Shown piece by piece: positions 54,171 to 64,000 of a stretch of DNA of 64,000 bases; positions within the stretch are counted from its first letter, which is position 1; each line of letters begins with the position of its first letter. Location: positions 124,001 through 188,000 of the forward strand of contig JARGSG010000224.1 of NCBI GenBank assembly GCA_030374805.1. Reading direction: 5' to 3'. The stretch comes from Gracilaria gracilis. Lineage: Eukaryota > Rhodophyta > Florideophyceae > Gracilariales > Gracilariaceae. The position numbers and the translations under genes are program-made. The notes beneath the pieces were generated by a model. The model saw only the letters and a program-made list of their open reading frames with translations. It had not been told where the DNA came from and ran no database searches.

Positions 54171-56762
54171 ATGGTCGATCAGTGGCCCTTGCGCGTAGCC
54201 GCCCCCACCACCTTTGTTCGCGAAGACCCTCCAGCAGTTCCCGGCGTTGCCGCCCTCTCGCCGCAGTTTGACCTTGCCGTCTCCCCCGCTCGCCGCTCCG
54301 TGCCGCCTATCGGCTCTCTCAGTCCGCAGCGTTCCTTCCTGAGTTCCTTCTCGCCTCAAAAGCACTCTCATCATCCATTCGTTCACAACCCGTTTTCTCA
54401 ACTCACTCCCCCTCCGCTACATGCCGTGCCTGCAGCCGATTTGCTTGCAGAGGCAACACATTCCGCCGAGCTGCATTCTGCAGCAGCTACTTTGCTTGAT
54501 GTTCCTTCAAAACCGCCTACCCCCGATTTCGACCTTTTTGGACTTGCAACGCTTGACCTAGGACCCTCGGTTAAACCGGCTGTGTCGTCGCCTTCCAACC
54601 TCATCACTCCGTTCCATTCAACCGCTTTTGACCTTTCGTTTTCCGCGTCGCCGCCGCCCACCTCGTATCCAATCGCTCCGCAGTCCGCTCCACCCCCGTC
54701 CACCTCTCCGCGTCGCGATGCCGCTCATCCTACTCGCTGCGTGCAGTTGCGTAACATCCCACCGGGCGTTGATGACGATGATATTCGCCGTGTGCTCACC
54801 AAGTTTGGTCCGCTGCGCGACCTTGGCGCTCAGCAACGCTCGCGCGGTGGACATGGATCTGTGTTGGCTACCTACTACGACCTACGTCACGCACGAGCTG
54901 CTGTACGTGCTTTGGACTCTTCCATACACTTTGGCAGATGTTTGGATGCTCGATTTCAGTGCCCGATCGACCTGCGTTCTTCCTCTCCTGTCGGTCCCAA
55001 CGGCCAGAATTCGTCTTCACCGTGTGCGAATCAGGGTACCCTTGTTGTGTTCAACTTGGATTGTTCCACTTCTGCAGAGGACATCCGTTCCCTGTTTAGC
55101 CATGTTGGAGACGTCAAGGAGATTCGCGCCACCCCCAATAAGAAGCATCATAAGTTTGTCGAATTTTATGATGTGCGTGATGCTGAACGTGCTATGCATT
55201 TGCTCAACAAGACTGAGGTTGCCGGAAAGAGAATCAAGATCGAAATTTCGAGACCGGGAGGGAGGGCTGCCAACATGTCACGCGCAGGCACCCATCAATC
55301 TTCCAAGCTGCATCCCAACACGAGCAACACCTCTAGTAACAATGCGAATGGTTTGATTCATCAGTCGAGGAGTCATTTCAACAATGTTCCGCAGTCTCAT
55401 CTCGATGCTGATTCTTTTCGCGCCTCGCCCACGCGCCACGCGGTGAACACTTCGTCACCCATGCTGCAAGCGTCACCAATCCGCACGTCGTCTCCGTTTA
55501 ATCAGCATCACATTCCTACTCCTCATGCTCCCCCGTTTGGCATTCCCTCTCCAGAGGTTTCGTTTGACATGCCTCCATTTGATCCCTCCAATCCACTCAG
55601 CCCCCGCATGACATCGATGCTTACTCCGTCTGGGTTCGATGCCACCAACGCGTTGGCTGGTTCGTTGGAAAAAACTTTTGCTGCCTCGCGTTCTGTAGAT
55701 GGGCTTGAAGTTCCGGTGTTGCATGGTTTGGATTCGATTCAGGAGTCTCGTCCCCTAGACTACCAGGCTATGTACTCTTCTGAGCATGCAGAGCTCTCCC
55801 GCGCTGCTGGCAAGGTTATACCTCCAGCCTCTCAAAAGCGGGTTCGAGATACATATATGCAAGCGCTATACCATTCCCCGCCACACGTTGAGGACGCGCG
55901 CCCCGGGGTGATATCGCCTACCATTGATTCTGCTGTGGTTCGGAATCAATTCGGGGCAATTGGTGCTGGTAGCTCAGCTCAGCGGAACAACGTGTCGGAT
56001 ATGGAGACTCCATCCGTTTTCCATCAGCCATCTTATGCGGAGACTATTGGGGCGAACCCCGGAACGCGCCCCAACACGAACAACTCCAACCCAAGTGCAC
56101 ATACTCCACGGAAAATCGGAAATGGTTCGGGCGAGCGCCCATCGAATGGGTCACACCGCCATTCCAATTCGTCCAAATCTAACTCCCACGCAAACGGCCA
56201 TGGTCGAACATATGTCAATCACCACCAGGTGAACTCCAAATATGTTTTGGACATAGGTAAAGTGCGCTCAGGAGAAGAGACGAGAACGGCCCTGATGATC
56301 CGAAATATTCCGAACAAATACAACCAGAAGATGCTTCTTAGCACTTTGGAGGATGAGCACAAGGGTCATTTTGACTTCATTTACCTCCCAATTGACTTCA
56401 AGAACAAGTGCAACGTTGGCTATGCTTTCATTAACTTCACGAAACCCGAATACATTGAGCCGTTTTACAATGCATTCCATGGAAAGAAGTGGGGCCGCTT
56501 CAATTCGGAGAAGGTATGTGAGATCACTTTTGCGCGGATCCAGGGCCGGCAACAGCTTATTGCTCATTTTCAGAACTCGAGCCTTCTCCTTGAAGATCCA
56601 AAGTGCCGACCTGTTATATTTGATTCTTGTGGCCGTCAGGAGGAATTCCCAATCGGTTCACATGTAAGGACTAGGCGTGGCCCGTCTAGTCGCGACGCTT
56701 CTCATCGTTCCTGTGATGGTACGCCGCCGTTCTCACCGACCAAACACCGTGGACGTAGCTGA
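54171..56762 (+). CDS. Mei2-like RNA-binding protein, three RRMs
   Basis: 863 residues. Disordered Ser/Pro-rich start, RRM1 (about 188-262, TRCVQLRNIPPGVDDDDI), RRM2 (about 289-360, GTLVVFNLDCSTSAEDI), a long Asn/Ser-rich linker, and the C-terminal Mei2-type RRM3 (about 704-850: RTALMIRNIPNKYNQKMLL, HFDFIYLPIDFKNKCNVGYA, FNSEKVCEITFARIQG). RRM3 with its extension is the hallmark of Mei2/AML proteins, which bind RNA to control meiosis entry in fission yeast and meiosis or growth in plants. Single exon. ATG 54171 in CGCCATGG context; the frame is open further upstream but through GC-rich leader. Confidence 0.92.
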   Translation: MVDQWPLRVAAPTTFVREDPPAVPGVAALSPQFDLAVSPARRSVPPIGSLSPQRSFLSSFSPQKHSHHPFVHNPFSQLTPPPLHAVPAADLLAEATHSAELHSAAATLLDVPSKPPTPDFDLFGLATLDLGPSVKPAVSSPSNLITPFHSTAFDLSFSASPPPTSYPIAPQSAPPPSTSPRRDAAHPTRCVQLRNIPPGVDDDDIRRVLTKFGPLRDLGAQQRSRGGHGSVLATYYDLRHARAAVRALDSSIHFGRCLDARFQCPIDLRSSSPVGPNGQNSSSPCANQGTLVVFNLDCSTSAEDIRSLFSHVGDVKEIRATPNKKHHKFVEFYDVRDAERAMHLLNKTEVAGKRIKIEISRPGGRAANMSRAGTHQSSKLHPNTSNTSSNNANGLIHQSRSHFNNVPQSHLDADSFRASPTRHAVNTSSPMLQASPIRTSSPFNQHHIPTPHAPPFGIPSPEVSFDMPPFDPSNPLSPRMTSMLTPSGFDATNALAGSLEKTFAASRSVDGLEVPVLHGLDSIQESRPLDYQAMYSSEHAELSRAAGKVIPPASQKRVRDTYMQALYHSPPHVEDARPGVISPTIDSAVVRNQFGAIGAGSSAQRNNVSDMETPSVFHQPSYAETIGANPGTRPNTNNSNPSAHTPRKIGNGSGERPSNGSHRHSNSSKSNSHANGHGRTYVNHHQVNSKYVLDIGKVRSGEETRTALMIRNIPNKYNQKMLLSTLEDEHKGHFDFIYLPIDFKNKCNVGYAFINFTKPEYIEPFYNAFHGKKWGRFNSEKVCEITFARIQGRQQLIAHFQNSSLLLEDPKCRPVIFDSCGRQEEFPIGSHVRTRRGPSSRDASHRSCDGTPPFSPTKHRGRS

Positions 56763-59193
56763 ATTTCTCTCTGCATATCGACACTTTTTTATGTTGCTTT
56801 TTGTCAACTTTAGAGTTTCGCTTGGGATCGCATTCTCTACTCGGGTCTCAGGGTGCTGTTTACATACTCTTGCTTAATTACATTCACAGGTATTGTTCTC
56901 GGGGAATCAGCCAAGACGCTCTTTGTACTACTCTGGATGGAGTGTTGTTCTTGGAGAAGATCGGATCTCGATGAGTGGATGAAGCCTTACTTCTTGTTAA
57001 GGAAGATATCTGTTTCGATGTTTCGGCTATCTACGAACTCAAGCGATTTCTGGGCCTCTTTCCAAGCTCTGTATTCTGAAGATTTTCAGTTCTTTGTTTC
57101 ATTACGTTTCTTGGCGATAGAGCTTATTCCCAAGGATGTTATTTTTTTGTTTTTGTTTGTTCTGCTTCGCAATCGTTTTATGTATGGTTTACCTCAGTTG
57201 TGGAACGTATCATTATCTTTTTTGCTACTGACATCGGCTTTTGTGGTTTCAAGTCTGGGACTACCGACAGTTTTTCTTCACTTGTTTGAGATCACTCATG
57301 TAGTTTTCTCATCACCCTGCAGTCTAAGAGCGTCGTGAGCTCGGGATTTGAAGTCCGTACGTCTTCGTCGTCCTGTTGCACACTGCACTGGGTAACGTGT
57401 TATACAATATAAAGGCTCTTTTCTCGTTGTTGGGATTACGTTTTGCCCCGTAGTGTTCTGATAAGAGGTTAGTGGAGTGAACTTTATAGCCGCACCCTTT
57501 CCCACGTTGTTCTACCCTTGGCAATCGCGCTCATTGGGAAGCTGCGAGTGTTAACTCTGTTACGCGTTATGCAGATCTGTCTCGGCTATGGAGTTGAGTC
57601 CTCTGCGCCGAAACACCTCCCTAATCTCACTTTTGTGAGACGCAGTCCAAGCACCGTTGCCAAGCCATAGAGTGCGGCGTTACGGCCCTCGGCTAGCTAG
57701 CGTTACCCGAACGTTCCCGCGGTATATATTGTTTGTTTTATAGATATGTTGACCCTTTATCGAACTCGACATGTGTGATGTTAGTACACGGCCGTTGATA
57801 AGAGTGTTTCTGTATTACACGTTGCAGAGTGCTACAGTACAGATACAGGCAGATGATGTTGGAGTCCAGCAGTTGGAGTCCAGCAGTTGGACTCCTTCAT
57901 CGCAGTCACCCCGTCAAAAGACTGGTCATGCTGACGCATAAGGCACACTTGACATTGTCGAGTTGACAATGAAGGCTTCATATCCTTAAAAGTTGCAATA
58001 GAATCAAGGCAAGGTTACAGTTGAATTTACTCGTAAAGTTACAGTATCGTCAGGAAGTCTGGATAAGGTTAATATTGGTACGTAAATGGTTTCTTCAAAC
58101 GTTCATCGATATTGGGGGCACAAGTGTGATGAATGTGATCATGGAATCGATGCAGAATTTATAGAATCGTCGGTCATGACCGCAATGCAGTTTGGAATTT
58201 GGAATCCAATGGAATTGTTTCTGACTTGTTAGCGTTCAGAACGTGAGAGGCTAACAAGTCAGAAACAATTCCAAGGAGCTGAAGATAGCACAAAATGCTG
58301 TCCAATTCCGCGTGTAGCCATATACCTCGTCACTTCGTTTTACTTGGTGGATCCTATGCCTTGTTTTCTTTTGGATGTCTTTCGCTCAGCCTCCACTCCT
58401 CTCCAACGGTCAGCACTCTCAGTCTTGAAGAGTCGCTCAAAGCCCGTATCAGCTGTTCTAATTAACCTTTTTTGATTGTACAATGACTACTACATTTTCA
58501 CAACAGTACATACATATATTATGTGAAAGGGATTTCTGAAAGTGTTGATCCATGAGAGAGAGAGACCTTGTTTTTTATTTAGTGGCAAGCTCCGATGTTA
58601 ACCGGGGCCAGGTGGCACCGCGCTTGTGGGTAACGCTACCAACAGTAGATCCATAGATAAGAAGAAGAGCTCCTCTAGGCAATGCTGTTCTGAATTGAGC
58701 CCTCATCTCAGGCAGATGAACTTACAATTTGAACATTCTGAAGCGGGAACCAGGAGGTTTTTTACCTCAAAGAGAAAGCCAACTAGTGCTCCAACTCCCT
58801 TCTTCATTGTGAACAACAGTCTTCTATTGTTTTACTGTTCTTAACCTTCTCTCTCTTTTCTTACTTCATTATAAGCGCGTACGTTGGTTTTTCGCAAGCT
58901 TTCCATTTCCAGAAAGGCCAAGAACATGTGTGGCTACTGGCCACTGGCTAGACCCTAATTCATTTCTGCTTTTACTCACTTCTAATGTTAGAGAGTGGAT
59001 TCAAGTTCTGAAACGTCACAGTCTTTCTTTAAACGTTTCTTTGGGTGCGACGATCCGAAGATAATGGTTATCTCTTCAAAAGAAGTATCTTCAATAAGAC
59101 CCGCTGCTGTGAGTTCTATTGCGCATACTACAGAAGAGGGAAGAAAACGTGGAAATATGTGATCGAATGCCGAACTCTTGTTTATCGTCGCCC
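56763..59193. other. 2.4-kb convergent intergenic region
   Basis: Between the ends of the Mei2-like and membrane protein genes. It holds a 23-bp hairpin (58211-58272). A hydrophobic frame at 56853-57338 has no domain or start context and is likely 3' UTR. No tRNA or snRNA was recognised. Confidence 0.45.
58211..58272. repeat. Hairpin with 23-bp perfect stem
   Basis: Arm 58211-58233 is the exact reverse complement of 58250-58272, around a 16-nt loop. Size and loop are like a small-RNA precursor; it could also be a solo foldback element. Confidence 0.85.
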
Positions 59194-61029
59194 TCAGTTT
59201 TCTAGCGACAGAGTGCTATCCCCAGGGGCCTTGAAGTCGTCGTCAGTTTCTGTAGCGGTCTCCAAGAAGCTTAGCAGGGCAGTCTTCAACCAGTCCTCAA
59301 CTGGAACCATTCTGCTATTCGGAAAACCAGTAGGAATCAACCGATACTTGCTAGAGCCTCGTAACCGGGAAACTAGTTCTTCAACTGCTGTACATGCTTC
59401 GTCTGCAATAATGCACTTTAAATCCGATATTCGATTGGAGTACTCAGAATCGCTCAGGTTCTCAACAGACTCAAGACGCCATGCATTCCCACCGGAATCC
59501 ACTTGCAGCTGTACAAGCATTGCAAGAGCATAGAACGTTGAGAGTCGTCGTCTTCGACCAGACCGTACCGAGAAGTCTAGTCCAAGTCTTCGCATAAAGA
59601 TTAGTATTCTGGAGTTGTTTTCCAAAGCATGGTTGGGGTCGGATGTGCGATTTGCACCAGGTTCCGACTGGATCGTATGAATCCTGTCAGGAATTTGAAC
59701 AGAACGATCTTGGAGGTGATCACGGTTACCACTGCTGTTTACATTAGGATCAGAGTTCTTACCGACTCTCTCTCTGCCGCTATTCGAAGTGCTATTGCTG
59801 ATGTTGACACCAGAAGACGGAGTATTCGAATAACTTCGCTCCAGAACATTGCCTATGAAAGAAAGACTCCTAACATGTCTGGAAATGGAAGCCGAGATAG
59901 GTTTGAGTCTGTCGCCTCGGCGGTGATCAGTTCCATCCCACGAAGAAAGAGTAAATTCTAGTTCGGTTGGAAGGAGACTGCCCATTTGTGCCATAGCTAT
60001 ACCCGCTTCTTCCGGGCTTCGAACACCTCTGACAGCCATGGGACCATTGGTAAGGCCATGATCGGCCTTGTGGCCCATGTGAAGGTAGCGTACTTGAGGG
60101 AACCCTGCCCATGCTTGCGAGAGCAATACACGAACCATATAATATACGATTCGAGTGCTCCAATACACGGAAAACTGTACAATGATGCCTACTACCGATA
60201 GAGTAACAACGCCGCCCAACAACATAATGGCTGAAATAACTAGAACCACGGCGCATACCGGAGCGAGGAGAACAGACACGAAGTACAGAAGAGCAAGAGG
60301 CTTTGTAGAGGAACGAATAGAAGCAAGTATTTGACACAGGGCGTAGAAAATCCACGCCACAGCTGCGGGAATAGCGGTGAAGAGGACGGCAACGGCGTAA
60401 ACAGCGACACGACCAAGCTTTTCAAAATGGTGAATGAGCTCGGAGATATGGACGAGAGAGTGCGCATCCTGAGTCCACAAATGATTCTCTGATTGTATGA
60501 GCGCTTGGGCCGTTCTAGAAGGAGATATAATGGAAGACACATCTGGATTGACGGATACAAGCTGTTGCATGTGGGGAGCGCGATGCAAAAGGCGATGTAT
60601 CTGAACGGTTCCTTGTGTCCAAGTAGACATATTGAGAAGTGCCCAAGCAACACGTTTCGCCCAGTCGACAATGAGATCAGCTCGTACAACGAAAGGAATC
60701 AAAACTCCAAGACTTCGATCAAAGCCTTCTAAGCCGCCATCGGTCTGGTTATAGATACGAGAAGCGAGCCAGGCGACGGCAGCAGCAGCAAAAAGCCAAG
60801 CCATAGCTGAAAGCCACAACATGGCATTCCGCACAAAGATGTGGGGATGTCTCATAGCGCGCATATACTTCTCCGTGCCCAGTGAATAAGCGACACCCAG
60901 AAGGGCGCCCAGAAGAAGAAACAGGACCGACTGCGACTGCGTTTGATCCATGCTCTGCTGGCGCTTCGCGACGGAAACGTCGCGACGAAGAGCACGTGCA
61001 AGCGATAGAGCCACGGCTACAAAAGGCAT
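59194..61029 (-). CDS. Multipass membrane protein, unknown
   Basis: 611 residues from the first ATG (61029); a GTG further upstream is less likely, and Met 26 (MDQTQSQS) is another candidate start. About five to six membrane segments in the first half: SVLFLLLGALLGVAYSLG, AMLWLSAMAWLFAAAAVAWL, VAVYAVAVLFTAIPAAVAWI, LLYFVSVLLAPVCAVVLV and VVTLSVVGIIVQFSV. The second half is soluble: a Ser/Asn-rich region (about 375-470), then a compact C-terminal part. No family is recognised. CCAAT boxes lie 230-350 bp upstream, and a Tc1 element is inserted 405 bp upstream. Confidence 0.7.
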   Translation of the reverse strand: MPFVAVALSLARALRRDVSVAKRQQSMDQTQSQSVLFLLLGALLGVAYSLGTEKYMRAMRHPHIFVRNAMLWLSAMAWLFAAAAVAWLASRIYNQTDGGLEGFDRSLGVLIPFVVRADLIVDWAKRVAWALLNMSTWTQGTVQIHRLLHRAPHMQQLVSVNPDVSSIISPSRTAQALIQSENHLWTQDAHSLVHISELIHHFEKLGRVAVYAVAVLFTAIPAAVAWIFYALCQILASIRSSTKPLALLYFVSVLLAPVCAVVLVISAIMLLGGVVTLSVVGIIVQFSVYWSTRIVYYMVRVLLSQAWAGFPQVRYLHMGHKADHGLTNGPMAVRGVRSPEEAGIAMAQMGSLLPTELEFTLSSWDGTDHRRGDRLKPISASISRHVRSLSFIGNVLERSYSNTPSSGVNISNSTSNSGRERVGKNSDPNVNSSGNRDHLQDRSVQIPDRIHTIQSEPGANRTSDPNHALENNSRILIFMRRLGLDFSVRSGRRRRLSTFYALAMLVQLQVDSGGNAWRLESVENLSDSEYSNRISDLKCIIADEACTAVEELVSRLRGSSKYRLIPTGFPNSRMVPVEDWLKTALLSFLETATETDDDFKAPGDSTLSLEN

Positions 61030-61262
61030 TTGAAAGGAGCACAACACAATACTGGCATCATGTGGTAGATACGCAAACACGAGGTCGTGATGCACTGAAA
61101 TTGTTCACGAGTTGAGCTGCGCCTCGAAGTACGCGACAAACAACCCATGACGTGGGCGGCGGTTGATGCGATGAGGCGGTGCCGGCGAGACGACGCACAC
61201 ATCCAACCAGCGCAAACAGGTCGTCATGCAGCTGGCGCACTCACGCATCATGCGCACGCTGT

Positions 61263-61376
61263 CCAATCAGCGCGGCGTGAGCGCCCACCAAGATACCTTC
61301 CTTGCGCCGCTCTACGCCTCAGCCAACACACCTGAGTAGCCGCGTCGCGTGCCAAGTACCGCTCACGCCGCCCAAT
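61263..61376 (-). promoter_or_regulatory. Two CCAATCAG boxes upstream of the membrane protein gene
   Basis: CCAATCAG at 61263-61270 and again at 61372-61379. Both lie in GC-rich DNA 234 and 343 bp before the ATG of the minus-strand gene. The repeated octamer supports a promoter role (inferred). Confidence 0.4.
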
Positions 61377-61433
61377 CAGCTGTCGTCTTGCCCTCGAAAG
61401 AACAGAGAAACAGAGAAAGCCACTACAGGGGTA

Positions 61434-62983
61434 CAGTGAGCGAAATCCTTATACGACACCCCAGCTATTTGTCCGTTGCTTGCACATTCTTCGTAGCTGA
61501 GGCTTCAAAGTTTGTGGACTGGACGAGAGTATAAAACAGAATAAAACAAAAGCAGAAAAAGCCAAAAAGCTTTAGCAAAACCAAATATATCCTCTAAAAG
61601 GTTATTGAAGGGGTGAAATTACTATACGACAGGTGGACAACTTTGACACACTGGCCACGTCACAATGACTCTAGTAGTCTGTTTTCATTCCCTGTCTTTC
61701 TAAGACAGACGCACAACGCCTTGTCATACTTTGTACGAGCTTGTAACACGTGTTACGGTCTATTTTGTTCCACTCCGACACAACACATTCCACCAACTCT
61801 TCCACCGATGCAAACTGTCTCGCATCGGCATAAACACGCCTTGCAAGCAAGCCCCAAAGGTTCTCAATTGGATTCAAATCAGGGCTTCTTGCAGGCCAAT
61901 CCATAACTTCGATATTCTTTGATAAAAACCAGTCCTTAGTAAACTTAGAAGTGTGAATAGCTGCATTATCTTACTGAAATTCCCAACCCCCTACCATAGT
62001 CCTTGCTACAAAAGGTAGCAAATATTTCTCCGGTGTACTGACATACTTCTTTGAGTCTTGATTGCCGTGTAGTATAACCAATTTCCCAACACCGGCCTCC
62101 GTAAAGCAGCCCCAAACCATTACACCACCTCCTCCTTTTTGTCGTTTTGACATTACTCTTTGTTGCTTGCGCATATCATGCCAATAGTAGGCAAACCCGT
62201 CCGGACCATCCAAATTAAATTTCTTCTCATCGGAAAAGACAACTCGACCCCAATCACCTGGTGCCCATGCATGCCTTTTTCTGGCCCAGTTTAGGGGGTG
62301 AACTTTGTGGTGTTGTTGGAGAGGAGGCGCCATCTTGATCTTCATATGCTTAAGATATGATGTCTGGGATAAAATTTGCTGCACACGCCTCTTAGATATT
62401 GGCAGTTTAAGTGCAGTTCGTAGCTGAGATGCCGACTGGTGGCCTTTAGATGCCTCCCTTACTAGCAAACGCCGGGCTGTGGCGGAGAGTTTTGTGCCTT
62501 TTGTAGAAGTTTTGTTTTTTCCACAGGCTGCGGGGTCTCTTAGGTAACGGGTAATGACATCTCTACTGCGTTTGATATTGTTTGAGATTGCTGAAACCGA
62601 AAGACCAGTGGCCTTAAATGCTTCTATTTGGCCTTTTTCTTTGTCGGTCAAGAATTTTCCTTTCGGCATATTGGATGTGTCTGAAACAAATTGACTACGC
62701 GTAGATGCTTCTGGTGGACGGAGTAATGGTGCTTAAGGGTTTCTAGTTTGCTACTAATAACTGTACTGCGTCTGGGAAGTGAACCTGTCGTATAACGACT
62801 TCGCTGAGTGAGGTAGCCGTTTTGTTCTTGCGTGAGAATGTGATCGCTTTGGGACATGGAACAAGGCTGATTCTATTCGTTTTTATGTAACGTATTGCTT
62901 ATGTGAAGCACTGATTGTAAGCTGAAGTACAATCGCATGTGCGGGCAAAAATCTGGGGTGTCGTATAGCCGTTTCGCGCACTG
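61434..62983 (-). mobile_element. Tc1/mariner DNA transposon with IR/DR-like ends
   Basis: Ends start CAGTGAGCGAAA (61434) and, inward from 62983, CAGTGCGCGAAA; both continue to ATACGACACCCCAG. TA flanks both sides (61432-61433, 62984-62985). A second TATACGACAGG word lies inside each end (about 61622-61633 and 62783-62793), giving two repeats per end as in IR/DR elements. Length 1,550 bp. Confidence 0.9.
61671..62669 (-). pseudogene. Tc1-type transposase (DD34E), one nonsense codon
   Basis: 332 codons in a single frame with one TAA at 61971-61973 (codon 233). N-terminal paired HTH: LTDKEKGQIEAFKATGLSVS, then a basic hook (TKGTKLSATARRLLVREA) and second HTH. Catalytic D147 (VVFSDEKKFNLDG), D234 (DNAAIH) and E269 (NPIENLWG) give DD34E. 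The stop falls in the FQ-x-DN motif just before the second Asp, where the family usually has Gln, so a C-to-T change of CAA is the simple explanation. Otherwise the protein is full length, so the element died recently or is mobilised in trans. Confidence 0.88.
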
Positions 62984-62985
62984 TA

Positions 62986-64000
62986 TCTAGCAGGAAAACG
63001 TCCCCATGGTTACATCTGGGCCGCTGGCTGTTAATACCGGAGCGCCGCGTGCAAGGCAGAAGCGCCACATGTGTCCACGTATGCGTGGCACGTGTGTGCC
63101 ATGCCCCGTAGCCTGCGCAGTAACGAATAAATTGCACTGCACTCGGCCGGCGGCGTCATCCCGCCGACAGAGAGCAGCAAGCGTTCCTATCAGCCCCTCA
63201 GTCCTACCACGCTCGCGACACTGGCAAATCTACGCGCCGTAGGCTATGTAAAATCGCTCACAAAAAACCTCCACGTCTATATACCCGTTCTTTCCAGAAC
63301 CTCCACTTTGAAAGGGAGGCTCCCCAGGGCCCTCGTGCCCATTAAATGCGCGCCAAGTCGCAGAGCTTCCATTTCGGAGAAGCTCATTGGCGCGGCCTCT
63401 CTCCGTGACCCCACCCACTCCTTCAGCTGCGTGACTACTCCGCAGCCACCTCTCTACCACCACTCCGCCGCATCTCCGCCAATTTTCCCGAACTTTGCGC
63501 GCCCTCTTTTGAAAAAATAAAACTCGCAAAAAATGAGCTCGCTTTGTTAGTGCCCCTTGTCAGCGACGACGTGCAAATTAACCCTTTTGAACCGAAAACC
63601 TCTTATCTCTACTCTACTAGAGATAAGAGTAGACCAATTAAAAGGGGACGTTTGTGCTTTTTCGCTGTGATCCATTCCATTGACTCGCAATCAGATTATC
63701 TCATTCAAATGTGCACTGCACATTTCACAAATTTGAGCGCATGCGTCGCTCTTGTGTTGTCTTCCTCTTGATCTCTGCAGCTGCTCCGCTCTCACGCCGA
63801 TCTGCAGCTGCTCCGCCCTTATGCTGAGCTGCAGCTGCTCCGTCTTTACGTCGATCTCCAGCTGCTTCGCCCTAACGCCGATCTGCAGCTCCTTTGGACA
63901 CCATTCACGCACTGCGCCGTTGTTCTATTCTCGCTACGGACAAGTACCGCTGTCTCCCACTCACAATATTGTTGCTGGTTTACCTTTACACTCAAAAACA
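62986..64000. other. Right-edge region, possible piggyBac-like end
   Basis: No ORF with a domain. TTAACCCTTTTGAACCG at 63578-63594 looks like the start of a piggyBac-type end running off the window, followed by an 11-bp hairpin CTCTTATCTCT/AGAGATAAGAG (about 63600-63629). A tandem repeat follows at 63774-63893. Confidence 0.4.
63774..63893. repeat. 27-bp tandem repeat, about 4.4 copies
   Basis: Unit CTGCAGCTGCTCCGCCCTTA followed by TGCTGAG, with about 80-90% identity between copies. On the minus strand it spells a nine-residue repeat of the form QLQIGVRAE; a short ORF (63912-63691) includes it, but no gene can be supported at the edge. Confidence 0.8.

Noticed and set aside
56853-57338. 161-codon hydrophobic ORF after the Mei2-like gene
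   Set aside because: It has no recognised family and a T-rich composition; it is best read as 3' UTR translated in frame.
57530-57730. Structured-looking patch, considered as tRNA, 5S or snRNA
   Set aside because: No A/B box pair, no anticodon arm and no U-RNA motif could be found.
1-64000. CRISPR arrays, bacterial operons, riboswitches
   Set aside because: No spaced direct repeats of the right size; the window is eukaryotic nuclear DNA with spliceosomal introns.

Overview
This is a nuclear window from a eukaryote that very probably carries a red-type plastid. The best guess is a unicellular red alga (Rhodophyta); the species cannot be named from the sequence. Three things support this. Genes are compact and nearly intron-free: only two introns, of 100 and 131 bp, are clear across about fourteen host genes. 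A nuclear-type SmpB gene carries an N-terminal extension that looks like a plastid transit peptide. The gene set (plant-type GH35 beta-galactosidase, Mei2-like RRM protein, telobox Myb, FLZ-like zinc finger, OMA1) fits Archaeplastida. TAA, TAG and TGA all end host genes, so the genetic code is standard.

Layout. 0-5.5 kb: decayed non-LTR retrotransposons, including one with a reverse transcriptase and a C-terminal restriction-like endonuclease. 6.3-15.7 kb: a DNA-transposon cluster. A piggyBac element (6312-9563) has a PIF/Harbinger element (9567-13374) inserted inside its right TTAA target duplication, and a pogo/Tigger element with intact ORF and perfect TIRs (13569-15670) follows. 16.4-32.4 kb: host genes, mostly in divergent or convergent pairs separated by very GC-rich, GCGC-dense regions: OMA1, an AGC-like kinase, a GRAM protein, a BED finger/alpha-beta hydrolase fusion, beta-galactosidase, a patatin/iPLA2-gamma-like lipase and an FLZ-like protein. 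32.4-38.2 kb: a gene desert with retroelement tails and simple repeats. 38.2-48.7 kb: MmgE/PrpD and an NNMT-type methyltransferase (divergent), a telobox Myb, and a DEAD-box-like helicase with degenerate motifs. 48.7-51.1 kb: a puzzling interval with three copies of a short GC-rich module and possible coding fragments. 51.2-61.0 kb: RING-H2 protein, SmpB, Mei2-like protein and a multipass membrane protein. 61.4-63.0 kb: a Tc1/mariner element (DD34E) with IR/DR-like ends and one nonsense codon. The right edge may hold the start of another piggyBac-like element.

There is no operon logic here; genes are single transcription units. The most unusual items are the BED/hydrolase fusion whose nucleophile elbow has Ala in place of Ser, the degenerate DEAD-box protein, the cysteine-motif passenger ORF inside the piggyBac element, the exact nested insertion at the TTAA, and several long near-perfect hairpins between genes. 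Gene-level calls rest on motifs read by eye; no database search was possible.
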